DNA from: an uncultured Paracoccaceae bacterium
GTDB lineage: Bacteria > Pseudomonadota > Alphaproteobacteria > Rhodobacterales > Rhodobacteraceae
Length of the DNA stretch: 37,105 nucleotides
Direction of reading: 5' to 3'
Assembly (NCBI GenBank): GCA_938016515.1
Contig: CALILP010000214.1
Location: forward strand, 1-37,105
The translations under genes and the position numbers were made by a program. The number at the start of each line of letters is the position of its first letter. The first letter of the stretch is position 1. A model generated the notes under the pieces. It was not told where the DNA came from. It made no database searches and was given only the letters and a program-made list of their open reading frames with translations. Below are positions 9,981-18,910 of this stretch, piece after piece.

Positions 9981-10028
9981 TGGGGGCCAGCCCCCAAACC
10001 CCCGGGATATGAGATCGAAACAAAGAAG
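9981..10028 (-). repeat. Dispersed 3'-UTR repeat copy 2
   Basis: Minus-strand reading CTTCTTTGTTTCGATCTCATATCCCGGGGGTTTGGGGGCTGGCCCCCA; 12 nt after the stop of the minus gene ending at 10041. Confidence 0.85.
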
Positions 10029-10040
10029 TCGGGAAGGCGA

Positions 10041-10433
10041 TTAGGACGACAGGTTTCCACAGATAAGCGGGACGGTGTAGTCTTCAGCCTCGAAGATGAC
10101 TGTGGTGTTTGGGCGAGTTGTAAAGATTGCGCGGATGCCGTTGTCTTCGCGGTAGATCGACCAACATTTTGCCTCTGGGTCTCCGTCGTAGCGAAAGCAG
10201 ATGTCGCCTTTGCTTTCATACCAGACCCCGTTTGTGCATTCCCCGTTGCCTGTCGACCAGATCACGCGGCGGTTCGGTAGATACTGTTCAACCCCGAACG
10301 TCGGATCGCCTTCGCTACCAAATGACATGATACGACCTTCAACATAGGCTTCGAATTCAGCGGCGGTCATCGGTGTCTGGGCAACCGCGGGGACAGCAAG
10401 GCAGGCAAGGGTCAGGGTCAGTCGCAACATCAT
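10041..10433 (-). CDS. Exported hypothetical protein
   Basis: Start at internal MMLRLTLTLACLAVPAVAQ signal peptide; conserved Cys residues; no confident family. Confidence 0.7.
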   Translation of the reverse strand: MMLRLTLTLACLAVPAVAQTPMTAAEFEAYVEGRIMSFGSEGDPTFGVEQYLPNRRVIWSTGNGECTNGVWYESKGDICFRYDGDPEAKCWSIYREDNGIRAIFTTRPNTTVIFEAEDYTVPLICGNLSS

Positions 10434-10617
10434 GCCGTCTTTTGCCACGCCGCCAGGCATGGGTCCACCGCATGACGCGCTAAAGTGACGCCTATGGTGG
10501 CACAATGACGCCGATTGGCGCGCAAACACTGCGCCTCTGGACGCCATGATGTCGTTTTTCCATAGCCTGCATCCGGGCCGGGCGGGTATTCAGGTGCAAA
10601 TGTAGGAGAATGTGACC

Positions 10618-12306
10618 ATGGCGCTGGACGACAAAAAGGGCGTTTGGAAATCAGGCAAAGGCAAGGGCCGTCACACGCCCAAGGGCCGCCAGGTCGAAGA
10701 TCAGGCGTGGGAAGAGGTCAAGGCGCTGCTGGGCGACCGGCCACGAAAGCGTGACCTGCTGATCGAATTCATGCATCTGATACAAGATCAATACGGCTGT
10801 TTGTCTGCGGCCCACCTTCGGGCATTGGCCGAAGAGATGCGGCTGTCGCAGGCAGAGGTCTATGAGGTTGCCACGTTTTATGCCCACTTTGATGTTGTCA
10901 AAGAGGGCGAGCCTGTCCCGCCTGCTTTGACGATCCGGGTCTGCGATTCCCTATCTTGCGAGTTGGCTGGTGCGCAGGCCCTGAAAACCGCCCTTGAGGA
11001 TGGTCTTGATCCGGCAAAGGTGCGGGTTTTGCGTGCCCCCTGCATGGGCCGCTGCGATGCGGCACCTGTGCTTGAAATTGGGCACAAGCACCTCGATCAC
11101 GCGACACCCGCAGCCGCGATTGCGTTGGCGCAGGGTGATGCACCGCTTTGCCCAGAGATCCCGGACTACGACGACCTGACCACATACGTCGCTGCGGGTG
11201 GATATGCCGTCCTCAAAGATTTGCGTGCCAGTGGTGACTGGGAAGCGGTGCAAGACACTGTCTTGTCGAGCGGTTTGCGCGGTCTTGGTGGCGCTGGGTT
11301 CCCGTCTGGCAAGAAGTGGGGCTTTGTGCGCGCCAACGCAGGCCCGCGCTATCTTGCCGTTAATGGTGACGAAGGCGAACCTGGGACCTTCAAGGATCGC
11401 TATTACCTCGAACGTACCCCGCATCTTTTTCTTGAGGGGATGCTGATCGCGGCCTGGGCTGTAGAGGCCCAGACCTGCTTTATCTACATGCGCGATGAGT
11501 ACCCGGCGGTCCTGCACATCTTGCATACCGAGATAAAAGCGCTGGAAGACGCAGGTATCGTCGCACCCGGCTTCATTGACCTGCGCCGAGGGGCCGGTGC
11601 TTACATTTGCGGTGAAGAATCCGCGATGATTGAAAGCATTGAGGGCAAGCGCGGTATTCCGCGTCACCGCCCGCCATTTGTTGCCCAAGTCGGTATCTTT
11701 GATCGTCCGACGTTAGTGCACAACGTGGAAACCCTGTTGTGGGTCGCCCGCGTGTTACGCGAAGGGCCGGAGGTGTTGAGCAGCACCGAGAAGAATGGTC
11801 GTATCGGGTTGCGGTCTTACTCTGTCTCTGGCCGGATTGCTGCACCGGGTGTGTATCTGTTGCCCGCTGGATCTACGATTACAGACGTGATTGCGGCGGC
11901 TGGCGGGATGGCTGATGGGCATATGTTTAAGGCGTATCAGCCCGGTGGCCCGTCCTCTGGCCTCCTGCCTGCGTCGATGGATGACATCCCACTGGATTTT
12001 GACACGCTGCAACCGCATGGAACCTTCATTGGCTCGGCTGCTGTTGTAGTCCTGTCGGATCAGGACAAAGCGCGGGACGCAGCGTTGAACATGTTGCGGT
12101 TCTTTGAAGACGAAAGCTGTGGTCAGTGTACGCCTTGTCGGGTTGGTTGCGAAAAAGCGGTCAAGCTGATGGAAGCGGATCATTGGGATCAGGCCTTACT
12201 CGGAGATTTATGCACCGCGATGGCGGACGCCAGCATTTGCGGACTGGGCCAAGCGGCCCCGAACCCGATCAAACTGGTGATCAGACACTTCCCCGACGAG
12301 ATTTGA
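10618..12306 (+). CDS. Fused NuoE/NuoF-type protein (formate dehydrogenase FdsG-FdsB-like)
   Basis: N-terminal [2Fe-2S] motif CDSLSC...CMGRC, FMN/NADH-binding GLRGLGGAGFPSGKKW...NGDEGEPGTFKDR, C-terminal CGQCTPCRVG [4Fe-4S]. ATG 10618 with TAGGAGAA upstream. Confidence 0.88.
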   Translation: MALDDKKGVWKSGKGKGRHTPKGRQVEDQAWEEVKALLGDRPRKRDLLIEFMHLIQDQYGCLSAAHLRALAEEMRLSQAEVYEVATFYAHFDVVKEGEPVPPALTIRVCDSLSCELAGAQALKTALEDGLDPAKVRVLRAPCMGRCDAAPVLEIGHKHLDHATPAAAIALAQGDAPLCPEIPDYDDLTTYVAAGGYAVLKDLRASGDWEAVQDTVLSSGLRGLGGAGFPSGKKWGFVRANAGPRYLAVNGDEGEPGTFKDRYYLERTPHLFLEGMLIAAWAVEAQTCFIYMRDEYPAVLHILHTEIKALEDAGIVAPGFIDLRRGAGAYICGEESAMIESIEGKRGIPRHRPPFVAQVGIFDRPTLVHNVETLLWVARVLREGPEVLSSTEKNGRIGLRSYSVSGRIAAPGVYLLPAGSTITDVIAAAGGMADGHMFKAYQPGGPSSGLLPASMDDIPLDFDTLQPHGTFIGSAAVVVLSDQDKARDAALNMLRFFEDESCGQCTPCRVGCEKAVKLMEADHWDQALLGDLCTAMADASICGLGQAAPNPIKLVIRHFPDEI

Positions 12307-12381
12307 TAGAGGGCGGCAGGCCTTCCCCTTTGGCTGGGTCCGTATTAGGTGATTGGAAAGAACTTCCAAAGGCCTAGGCGC

Positions 12382-14097
12382 ATGTCATTTTTCAAGAAAC
12401 TCAAAGACCGGATGTTCAAATCCTCGTCTAAGATTGACGAGGGGCTGGATGCGATCGTCAGCGATGGCGGCGAAGAAGAAACGGTTGAGGTGGATACGGC
12501 TGCCCAAGAAGCGGAACGCCTGAGGGTTGCGGAACAAGAGCGCCTTGCTGTTGAGGCGGCCGCCGCGGAAGCGGCCGCAGCGGAGGAGCGCGCGCGCCAA
12601 GCCGCAATGGACCGTGCCGCCGAAGACGCCCGCCTTGCTGAAGAGGCCGCTGCTGCGGCCGAGCGCGACAGACGAGCCGCAGAAGATGCAGCCCGCCGCG
12701 AGGCACAAGCGGCTGCCGCCGAGTCTGCCCGTCAAAAGGCTGCAGCAGATGCCCGCGCCGCAGATGAGGCGCGCTTGCTGGCTGAGAAAGACGCCGCAGA
12801 GGCCGCCGACGCGGAACGTGCCGCTGCTGCAGCGCACGCAACTGCGGCTGCGGAACAGGCACGGCTGGAAGCTGAAAAAGCGGCGGCTGCAGAGCAGGCG
12901 GCACTGGCCGAGGCCGTGCGTTTGGCTGAAGAGGCCCGGTTGGCCGAAGAGACCCGTCTTGCCGACGAGGCCAAGCAAGCAGAAACTGCTCGGATTGCGC
13001 AAGACGTGGCCGCCCGGCAGGCCGAACAGTTGGCGCAAGAAGAGGCCGTGCGCGCCGCTGCGCAAATGGCAGAAGATGCCGCCGCCGCAGAAGCCGCAGC
13101 AGCATTGCAAGAGATCGAAGATACGCGGCCTGCGCCGCAAAGTGTGATCCAACCGTTAACGACATTGACGCCCTCGGCGCTGGACGTCGCCGATACTGAA
13201 GAAGAGCCGCAGAAACGGGGCCTTATGGGTCGTATTTTCGGTCGTGAAAAGAAAACGGTAGTCCGGCGGACGCTTGATGACGACATGCTCGAACAGCTCG
13301 AAGAGCTGCTGATCACGGCTGACATGGGGGTGGATACGGCACTCAGGGTGACGGCCAATATGGCGGAAGGTCGGATCGGCAAGAAGTTGTCTGTGGCCGA
13401 AATCAAAGATCTGATGGCACAAGAAGTGGCCCGGATCATGGACCCGGTCGCGCGTCCGATGCCGCTTTATACCCATAAACCACAGGTCGTGTTGGTTGTT
13501 GGGGTCAACGGATCCGGGAAAACCACAACCATCGGCAAATTGGCCAGCCAGTTCAAAGCGGCGGGCAAATCGGTGGTGATCGCGGCAGGTGACACGTTCC
13601 GGGCGGCAGCAGTAGAACAATTGCAGGTCTGGGGGGACCGGGCTGGCGTGCCGGTGCTGACAGCCCCGGAAGGCAGTGACCCGGCCAGCCTCGCGTTTGA
13701 TGCAATGACGCAGGCCCAGGCGGATGGGGCAGATCTCTTGATGATCGATACGGCGGGCCGGTTGCAAAACCGAGCGGATCTGATGGAAGAACTGGCTAAA
13801 ATCGTACGGGTCATCCGTAAAAAAGACCCCGACGCGCCACATAACACACTGCTGGTTCTTGACGCGACGACGGGTCAGAACGCGGTCCAGCAAGTCAAGG
13901 TTTTTCAAGAGCTTGCGGATGTCTCTGGTCTGGTGATGACCAAACTGGACGGCACTGCAAAGGGGGGTGTGCTGGTAGCACTTGCAGATCAATTCGGCCT
14001 GCCGATCCACGCCATCGGTGTGGGAGAACAAATCGACGATTTGGCGCCCTTCGACCCGGAAGAATTCGCTCAGGCGTTGGTGGGGATCGAGACGTGA
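12382..14097 (+). CDS. ftsY: Signal recognition particle receptor FtsY
   Basis: MSFFKKLKDRMFKSSSKIDEG; long acidic Ala/Glu-rich A domain; GVNGSGKTTTIGKLA, DTFRAAAVEQL, DTAGR, TKLDGTAKGG. Confidence 0.96.
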   Translation: MSFFKKLKDRMFKSSSKIDEGLDAIVSDGGEEETVEVDTAAQEAERLRVAEQERLAVEAAAAEAAAAEERARQAAMDRAAEDARLAEEAAAAAERDRRAAEDAARREAQAAAAESARQKAAADARAADEARLLAEKDAAEAADAERAAAAAHATAAAEQARLEAEKAAAAEQAALAEAVRLAEEARLAEETRLADEAKQAETARIAQDVAARQAEQLAQEEAVRAAAQMAEDAAAAEAAAALQEIEDTRPAPQSVIQPLTTLTPSALDVADTEEEPQKRGLMGRIFGREKKTVVRRTLDDDMLEQLEELLITADMGVDTALRVTANMAEGRIGKKLSVAEIKDLMAQEVARIMDPVARPMPLYTHKPQVVLVVGVNGSGKTTTIGKLASQFKAAGKSVVIAAGDTFRAAAVEQLQVWGDRAGVPVLTAPEGSDPASLAFDAMTQAQADGADLLMIDTAGRLQNRADLMEELAKIVRVIRKKDPDAPHNTLLVLDATTGQNAVQQVKVFQELADVSGLVMTKLDGTAKGGVLVALADQFGLPIHAIGVGEQIDDLAPFDPEEFAQALVGIET

Positions 14098-14100
14098 GGG

Positions 14101-14197
14101 CTTCTTTGTTTATCTCTATATCCCGGAGGGAGGCGCAAGCCGGGGGGCTGGCCCCCCAACCACCGGCAGCGTCTGATCCGAATCTTCCAGAAAATTC
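14101..14197 (+). repeat. Dispersed 3'-UTR repeat copy 3 plus second hairpin module
   Basis: CTTCTTTGTTTATCTCTATATCCCGGAGGG...GGGGGGCTGGCCCCCC (14101-14157), then CCGAATCTTCCAGAAAATTC (14178-14197); 3 nt after the ftsY stop. Confidence 0.8.
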
Positions 14198-14209
14198 ACC
14201 GCCCGCAGT

Positions 14210-15118
14210 ATGAGCGACTGGCTGGTTTCCATTGCGGGCACGCCAGCCGGTGCGCAACTGGCGACGTACCTCGCGTTGATGTCGGCCATTGCACATGCAG
14301 CCTTTGGGGCGCTGCAAAAAGGCAGGCATGACCCCTGGCTGACACGTGGGGCGATTGATGGCTGGCTGGTCGTGATCTCTGCCCCGGTTGCCCTTTTTGT
14401 GGTGCCTTGGCCCAACATGCAAACCGCCTTGATCCTGGCAGGGGCCCTTGTGATCCACTTCGGATACAAGCTGACGATGGCCTTAGCATATGAACGCGCG
14501 GCTTACACCGTCGTCTACCCGGTCGTGCGGGGAACAGGACCGCTGGTGACTGTCATCGCGGCCAGCGTTGTGTTTCAAGAGCATTTCACAGCAACGCAAT
14601 GGCTGGGCGTTGCTTGCCTGTCGGGCGGTATCCTGCTGCTGGCGCTCAGAAATCTGTTGGAAGAGGTGATCGACCCCCATGCCTTGAAAACAGGTCTGGC
14701 GTGGGCGTTACTGGGCGGCATTCTTGTTGCCGTCTACACCACTTACGATGCCTACGGTATCAGACAATCCCCCGATCCCTTCACCTTTCTGGCGTGGTTT
14801 TTCTTTGTCACCGCCTTTGATTTTCCGGTCATCGCCGCGTGGCGCTATCACAAAATGGCGGATGCCCCTGATCTGGGCCCACTTATGTGGCGCGGATTTG
14901 CGGGGGCGATTATCGCCTGGATCAGCTTTGGGGGGGTGATGCTGGCGACCCGGTTGGACAAGGTCGGCGAGGCAGCGGTCCTGCGCGAGACCTCGACCGT
15001 TTTTGCAGCCTTGATCGGATGGTTCATCCTCAAAGAAATGGTTGGGCCAAGGCGCTTATTCCTGATGGCCCTCGTGGCGCTTGGGGCTGTCATTGTCGAG
15101 ATGGGCGGTCGCACATAG
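14210..15118 (+). CDS. DMT superfamily (EamA) transporter
   Basis: 302 aa; about ten hydrophobic segments with two EamA-like halves. Confidence 0.85.
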   Translation: MSDWLVSIAGTPAGAQLATYLALMSAIAHAAFGALQKGRHDPWLTRGAIDGWLVVISAPVALFVVPWPNMQTALILAGALVIHFGYKLTMALAYERAAYTVVYPVVRGTGPLVTVIAASVVFQEHFTATQWLGVACLSGGILLLALRNLLEEVIDPHALKTGLAWALLGGILVAVYTTYDAYGIRQSPDPFTFLAWFFFVTAFDFPVIAAWRYHKMADAPDLGPLMWRGFAGAIIAWISFGGVMLATRLDKVGEAAVLRETSTVFAALIGWFILKEMVGPRRLFLMALVALGAVIVEMGGRT

Positions 15119-15163
15119 ATCATTGACACTAGCGCCGCCCGACAATTCGCGTAGAAAGCAGAT

Positions 15164-15778
15164 ATGAGCCAAAAATCTATCAATCCGATCCTCAAACAGG
15201 TCCTTGAATTGGGACCGACCATTATCTTTTTTCTGATTTACTTACGGATCAAGGACGACACCTTCACCCTTGCAGGGACAGAGTATTCGGGGTTCATCGT
15301 TGCAACCTTGATCTTTGTGCCCGTGCTGCTTGTGGCAATGGGAATCTTGTGGGCCCTGACCAGAACGCTAAGCCGGATGCAGATATTCACGGCCTTCATG
15401 GTCATCTTTTTTGGTGGCCTGACGGCGTATTTCAACGATGAAAGGTTCTTCAAGATGAAGACCTCTATCGTTTATGGGTGCTTTGCGGCCATTCTGGGCA
15501 TCGGGTTGCTGCGGGGACGCAGTTATCTGGAATGGGTGATGGGAGACTTTTTGCCCATGAAACCCGCAGGATGGATGATCCTGACCAAACGGATCACCGT
15601 GATGTTTATCGCGCTGGCAATTGCCAACGAGCTGATTTGGCGCACACAATCCACGGAACTATGGGTCAAGCTAGAAACCTTCGCCTTCCCTGTCGTCCTA
15701 TTTGTGTTCTTGTGGTTACAGATCATCAGTCTGCAACGCTTCCTGATCGAACCCGACAGCGGCTCTGAAACGCCCTAA
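15164..15778 (+). CDS. yciB: Inner membrane-spanning protein YciB (septation protein A family)
   Basis: 204 aa; LELGPTIIFFLIYLR..., GLTAYFNDERFFKMKTSIVYGCFAAIL. Confidence 0.9.
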   Translation: MSQKSINPILKQVLELGPTIIFFLIYLRIKDDTFTLAGTEYSGFIVATLIFVPVLLVAMGILWALTRTLSRMQIFTAFMVIFFGGLTAYFNDERFFKMKTSIVYGCFAAILGIGLLRGRSYLEWVMGDFLPMKPAGWMILTKRITVMFIALAIANELIWRTQSTELWVKLETFAFPVVLFVFLWLQIISLQRFLIEPDSGSETP

Positions 15779-15812
15779 AGCGACGGGGCTCTGAAACGCC
15801 CTAAAGTGATGC
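15761..15812. repeat. Tandem duplication, 26-bp unit x2
   Basis: ggctctgaaacgccctaaagcgacgg / ggctctgaaacgccctaaagtgatgc; 20-bp identical core. Confidence 0.95.
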
Positions 15813-16130
15813 GGCCCTGATGTCTGTCATAGGGGGACTAACCTGATAGGCGGTTCCGCGTAGACGCAACATTGCCAGATATTGTGGTGGAATGGGGCGC
15901 TCGAAATAGACGCCAACCCGGTTGTTGTCTTGCCAGCGAATGCTGGCAACATTCGTCTCTATCGCCCCGCGCAGATGCAACACTTCGTCCGGTGCAACCT
16001 TTGCGATGCCGCTCAAACAGGCCCCATGCGTGTTGATGTCCACGATGTACCCTGTCTGTGGTGATCCTGCCTGGGTCACGATGACTGGGATATGGGTTGG
16101 GTAACGAGGGGGGCGGTTTGGGTAGTTCAT
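15801..16130 (-). CDS. PilZ domain protein
   Basis: MNYPNRPPRYPTHIPVIVTQAGSPQTGYIVDINTHGACLSG...DNNRVGVYFE; start could be 16172. Confidence 0.75.
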   Translation of the reverse strand: MNYPNRPPRYPTHIPVIVTQAGSPQTGYIVDINTHGACLSGIAKVAPDEVLHLRGAIETNVASIRWQDNNRVGVYFERPIPPQYLAMLRLRGTAYQVSPPMTDIRAASL

Positions 16131-16285
16131 GGGCAATGTCCTTTCGTGCGTGGGCACAGGAATATGCATCAATTTTTACTGTGATCTTAACGGACCGCGA
16201 AAAACTGCGCGTCCTGTTGCGTGATCTCGCAACATGTTGACCGGCAGGACGGTTGACGGCTTCATGGCACAGGCGTAGTGCAGGT

Positions 16286-16347
16286 CTTGTGGCGATTTGT
16301 TACCGGATTGCGGGCCACGTTAAACATGCCGCTAAATAGGTGAGGGG
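16286..16347 (+). ncRNA. SAM-II (metA-type) riboswitch aptamer
   Basis: GTGGCGATTTGTTACCGGATTGCGGGCCACGTTAAACATGCCGCTAAATAGGTGAGG; P1 GTGGC(16289-16293)/GCCAC(16314-16318); pseudoknot TTACC(16300-16304)/GGTGA(16339-16343); upstream of metZ. Confidence 0.88.
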
Positions 16348-16351
16348 ATTG

Positions 16352-16384
16352 CCCCGATACCTTGCCCGGTGTCGGGGTTTTTTT
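16352..16384 (+). terminator. Intrinsic terminator forming the riboswitch expression platform
   Basis: CCCCGATACC (16352-16361)/GGTGTCGGGG (16368-16377) followed by T7, 33 nt before the metZ ATG. Confidence 0.9.
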
Positions 16385-16417
16385 GTGGCCCCCAGAACGT
16401 AAGAAAGACGAAACGCT

Positions 16418-17605
16418 ATGACCGACACATCCAAATGGTCCCGCCGCACCCAAGCCGTGCATGCTGGCATTCGCCGCAGCCAATACGGTGAGATATCAGA
16501 GGCGATCTATCTGACGCAGGCCTTCAGTTATCCCACCGCAGAGGCCGCAGAAGCCCGCTTTATCGACGCCCCGGATGATGAATTCATCTATGCCCGGTAT
16601 GGCAACCCAACCTTGGCGATGTTTGAAGACCGGATGGCAGCGCTTGAAGGGGCCGAGGCAGGCTTTGCCTGTGCCTCTGGCATGGCGGCGGTGAATGGTG
16701 CGTTGATGGCGATGGTCAAAGCCGGCGATCATATCGTGTCCTCGCGGGCCTTGTTTGGGTCTTGCTTATACATTCTGGAAGATATCCTGCAGCGCTTTGG
16801 CGTGGAGGTCACCCTTGTGGACGGCCGTGATCTGAATGCCTGGCAGACTGCGATCCGGCCTGACACAAAGATGGTGTTTCTCGAAAGTATCTCAAACCCG
16901 GTTTTGGAAGTCATCGATCTGAAAGCAGTGTCCGAGATGGCTCATGCAGTTGGCGCATTGGTTGTGGTGGACAACGTCTTTGCGACCCCGACCTATTCCT
17001 ACGCCTTGGCATGTGGGGCCGACTTGGTTGTTTATTCAACAACGAAACACGTCGACGGGCAGGGCCGTTGCCTTGGCGGGGTCATCCTTGGACCCAAGGA
17101 AATCGTGCGCGGTCCGGTAGAAGCTTACATGAAGCACACAGGGGGTGCCATGTCGCCCTTCACGGCCTGGGTCATGCTCAAGTCGCTCGACACGCTGGAT
17201 TTGCGGGTCAACGCGCAATGCGACACGGCTGAGGTTCTGGCGGCAGCCCTGTCCGATCATCCCAAGCTTGAGAAGGTGATTTACCCGGGCCATCCGTCAC
17301 ACCCCCAATACAGCCTATCAAAACGCCAATGTGAACGGGGCGGGACGGTTCTGGCGATTGAGGTCAAGGGCGGCAAGGCAGCCACATTTCGGTTCTTGAA
17401 CGCCTTGGAAATCTTCACGATTTCCAACAACTTTGCAGACAGCAAATCAATCGTCACGCATCCGGCGACGACAACGCACCAAAGGCTTAGCGTCGAAAAG
17501 CGGGCAGAGTTGGGGATCAGTGACGGTATCGTGCGCGTGTCGTGTGGTTTGGAAGATGCCAGTGATTTGCTGTCTGATCTGACGATGGCCCTTGATGCGG
17601 TGTAA
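16418..17605 (+). CDS. metZ: O-succinylhomoserine sulfhydrylase
   Basis: 395 aa; Cys/Met-metabolism PLP enzyme, YSTTKHVDGQGRCLGG lysine motif; riboswitch context. Confidence 0.92.
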   Translation: MTDTSKWSRRTQAVHAGIRRSQYGEISEAIYLTQAFSYPTAEAAEARFIDAPDDEFIYARYGNPTLAMFEDRMAALEGAEAGFACASGMAAVNGALMAMVKAGDHIVSSRALFGSCLYILEDILQRFGVEVTLVDGRDLNAWQTAIRPDTKMVFLESISNPVLEVIDLKAVSEMAHAVGALVVVDNVFATPTYSYALACGADLVVYSTTKHVDGQGRCLGGVILGPKEIVRGPVEAYMKHTGGAMSPFTAWVMLKSLDTLDLRVNAQCDTAEVLAAALSDHPKLEKVIYPGHPSHPQYSLSKRQCERGGTVLAIEVKGGKAATFRFLNALEIFTISNNFADSKSIVTHPATTTHQRLSVEKRAELGISDGIVRVSCGLEDASDLLSDLTMALDAV

Positions 17606-17806
17606 GTGCTGACAGATGGCATTGTGTCGAAAATGACAGGGACAGCAGCCTGCCGCGTGTTATAGTTACGAAAGTGTAAACGCGGCGGGGCCCTTGTAAT
17701 GACTGACGAAAAAGGTGGCTTGCAGCGGTTTGTCGACCATGTGAGTGGAAAACTGTCACAATCCCCCCATATTGTTTCGCAGACGACGCAGCCAGGAGAT
17801 GCAGCG

Positions 17807-18910
17807 ATGAATATCCACTCACGCGACATGGACAGGGATCCATCCCGCGCCGAGGCTGAGGCAGCCCTTGCCTTGCTGCGGCGCTGGGCGGGGGATGTGA
17901 CACCAGAAGAGGTCGCAACCCTTGATCCGCTTGTGGCGCGATTGATTCCGGGGCAAGAGGTCAGCAATTATCCTGCTTTGGCGCGTGCCTACCCTGAAGA
18001 ATTTGCGGTAGATGATGCCTACAAAGCCAGCATGCCGGATTTGCAAAACGGGCCGTCCTCGCTGATCCGCGGTGCGAAACAGCAGATTCAACACGTCGGG
18101 ATTTCCAACTTCCGCCTGCCGATCCGGTTTCGGACGCGGGACAATGGAGACTTGACGCTTGAGACCTCGGTGACAGGGACTGTGTCTTTGGATGCCGAAA
18201 AGAAGGGCATAAACATGTCCCGGATCATGCGGACATTTTATAAGCACGCTGAAGAAACCTTCAGCTTCGAGGTGATCGAAAAGGCACTGGACGCTTACAA
18301 AACAGATCTCGAAAGCTTTGACGCCCGCATTCAGATGCGACTGTCTTTCCCGATCAAAGTTGACAGCCTGCGGTCTGGTCTGTCGGGGTACCAATATTAT
18401 GACATCGCGCTCGAGCTGGTGGAACAAGACGGGGTGCGCAAGAAAATCGTGCACTTCGACTATGTCTATTCCTCTACATGCCCGTGCTCGCTGGAACTGT
18501 CGGAACACGCCCGCCAGTTCCGGGGGCAACTGGCGACGCCGCATTCGCAACGGTCTGTGGCACGGATGTCTGTACACCTGGAAGAAGGGCAGGGCATCTT
18601 GTGGTTCGAGGACCTTGTCGATATGGCGCGCACCGCTGTGCCCACGGAAACGCAGGTGATGGTCAAGCGAGAGGACGAACAGGCCTTCGCAGAACTCAAC
18701 GCAGCCAACCCGATCTTTGTTGAAGATGCTGCCCGTCTTTTCTGCGAACAGCTGTTGAAAGAGCCGCGCGTTGGCGACTTTCGGGTCATCGCCAGCCATC
18801 AGGAAAGCCTGCACAGCCATGATGCGGTGTCGGTCCTGACGGAAGGCGAAACCTTTGCGAGCGAAAGCATTGATCCCAGACTTTTCAGTACGTTATTTCA
18901 CGTCGGGTGA
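17807..18910 (+). CDS. folE2: GTP cyclohydrolase FolE2 (type IB)
   Basis: MNIHSRDMDRDPSRAEAEA...; MPDLQNGPSSLIRGAKQQIQHVGISNFRLPI, SSTCPCSLELSEHARQ..HSQRSVARM. Confidence 0.94.
   Translation: MNIHSRDMDRDPSRAEAEAALALLRRWAGDVTPEEVATLDPLVARLIPGQEVSNYPALARAYPEEFAVDDAYKASMPDLQNGPSSLIRGAKQQIQHVGISNFRLPIRFRTRDNGDLTLETSVTGTVSLDAEKKGINMSRIMRTFYKHAEETFSFEVIEKALDAYKTDLESFDARIQMRLSFPIKVDSLRSGLSGYQYYDIALELVEQDGVRKKIVHFDYVYSSTCPCSLELSEHARQFRGQLATPHSQRSVARMSVHLEEGQGILWFEDLVDMARTAVPTETQVMVKREDEQAFAELNAANPIFVEDAARLFCEQLLKEPRVGDFRVIASHQESLHSHDAVSVLTEGETFASESIDPRLFSTLFHVG

Noticed and set aside
12353-12369. TTGGAA-agaac-TTCCAA hairpin before ftsY
   Set aside because: Only 6-bp arms with no T-run; too weak alone to claim function.
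12541-13120. Apparent short tandem repeats in ftsY
   Set aside because: Degenerate Ala/Glu-rich coiled-coil coding sequence, not a true nucleotide tandem array.
12385-13165. Several long overlapping ORFs (both strands) over the FtsY N-terminus
   Set aside because: Explained by the repetitive Ala/Glu codon composition of the FtsY A domain.
13156-14031. 291-aa ORF antisense to the FtsY GTPase domain
   Set aside because: No domain; the plus strand has intact NG-domain motifs.
17819-18820. 333-aa minus-strand ORF antisense to folE2
   Set aside because: The folE2 frame is unambiguous; antisense translation shows no family features.
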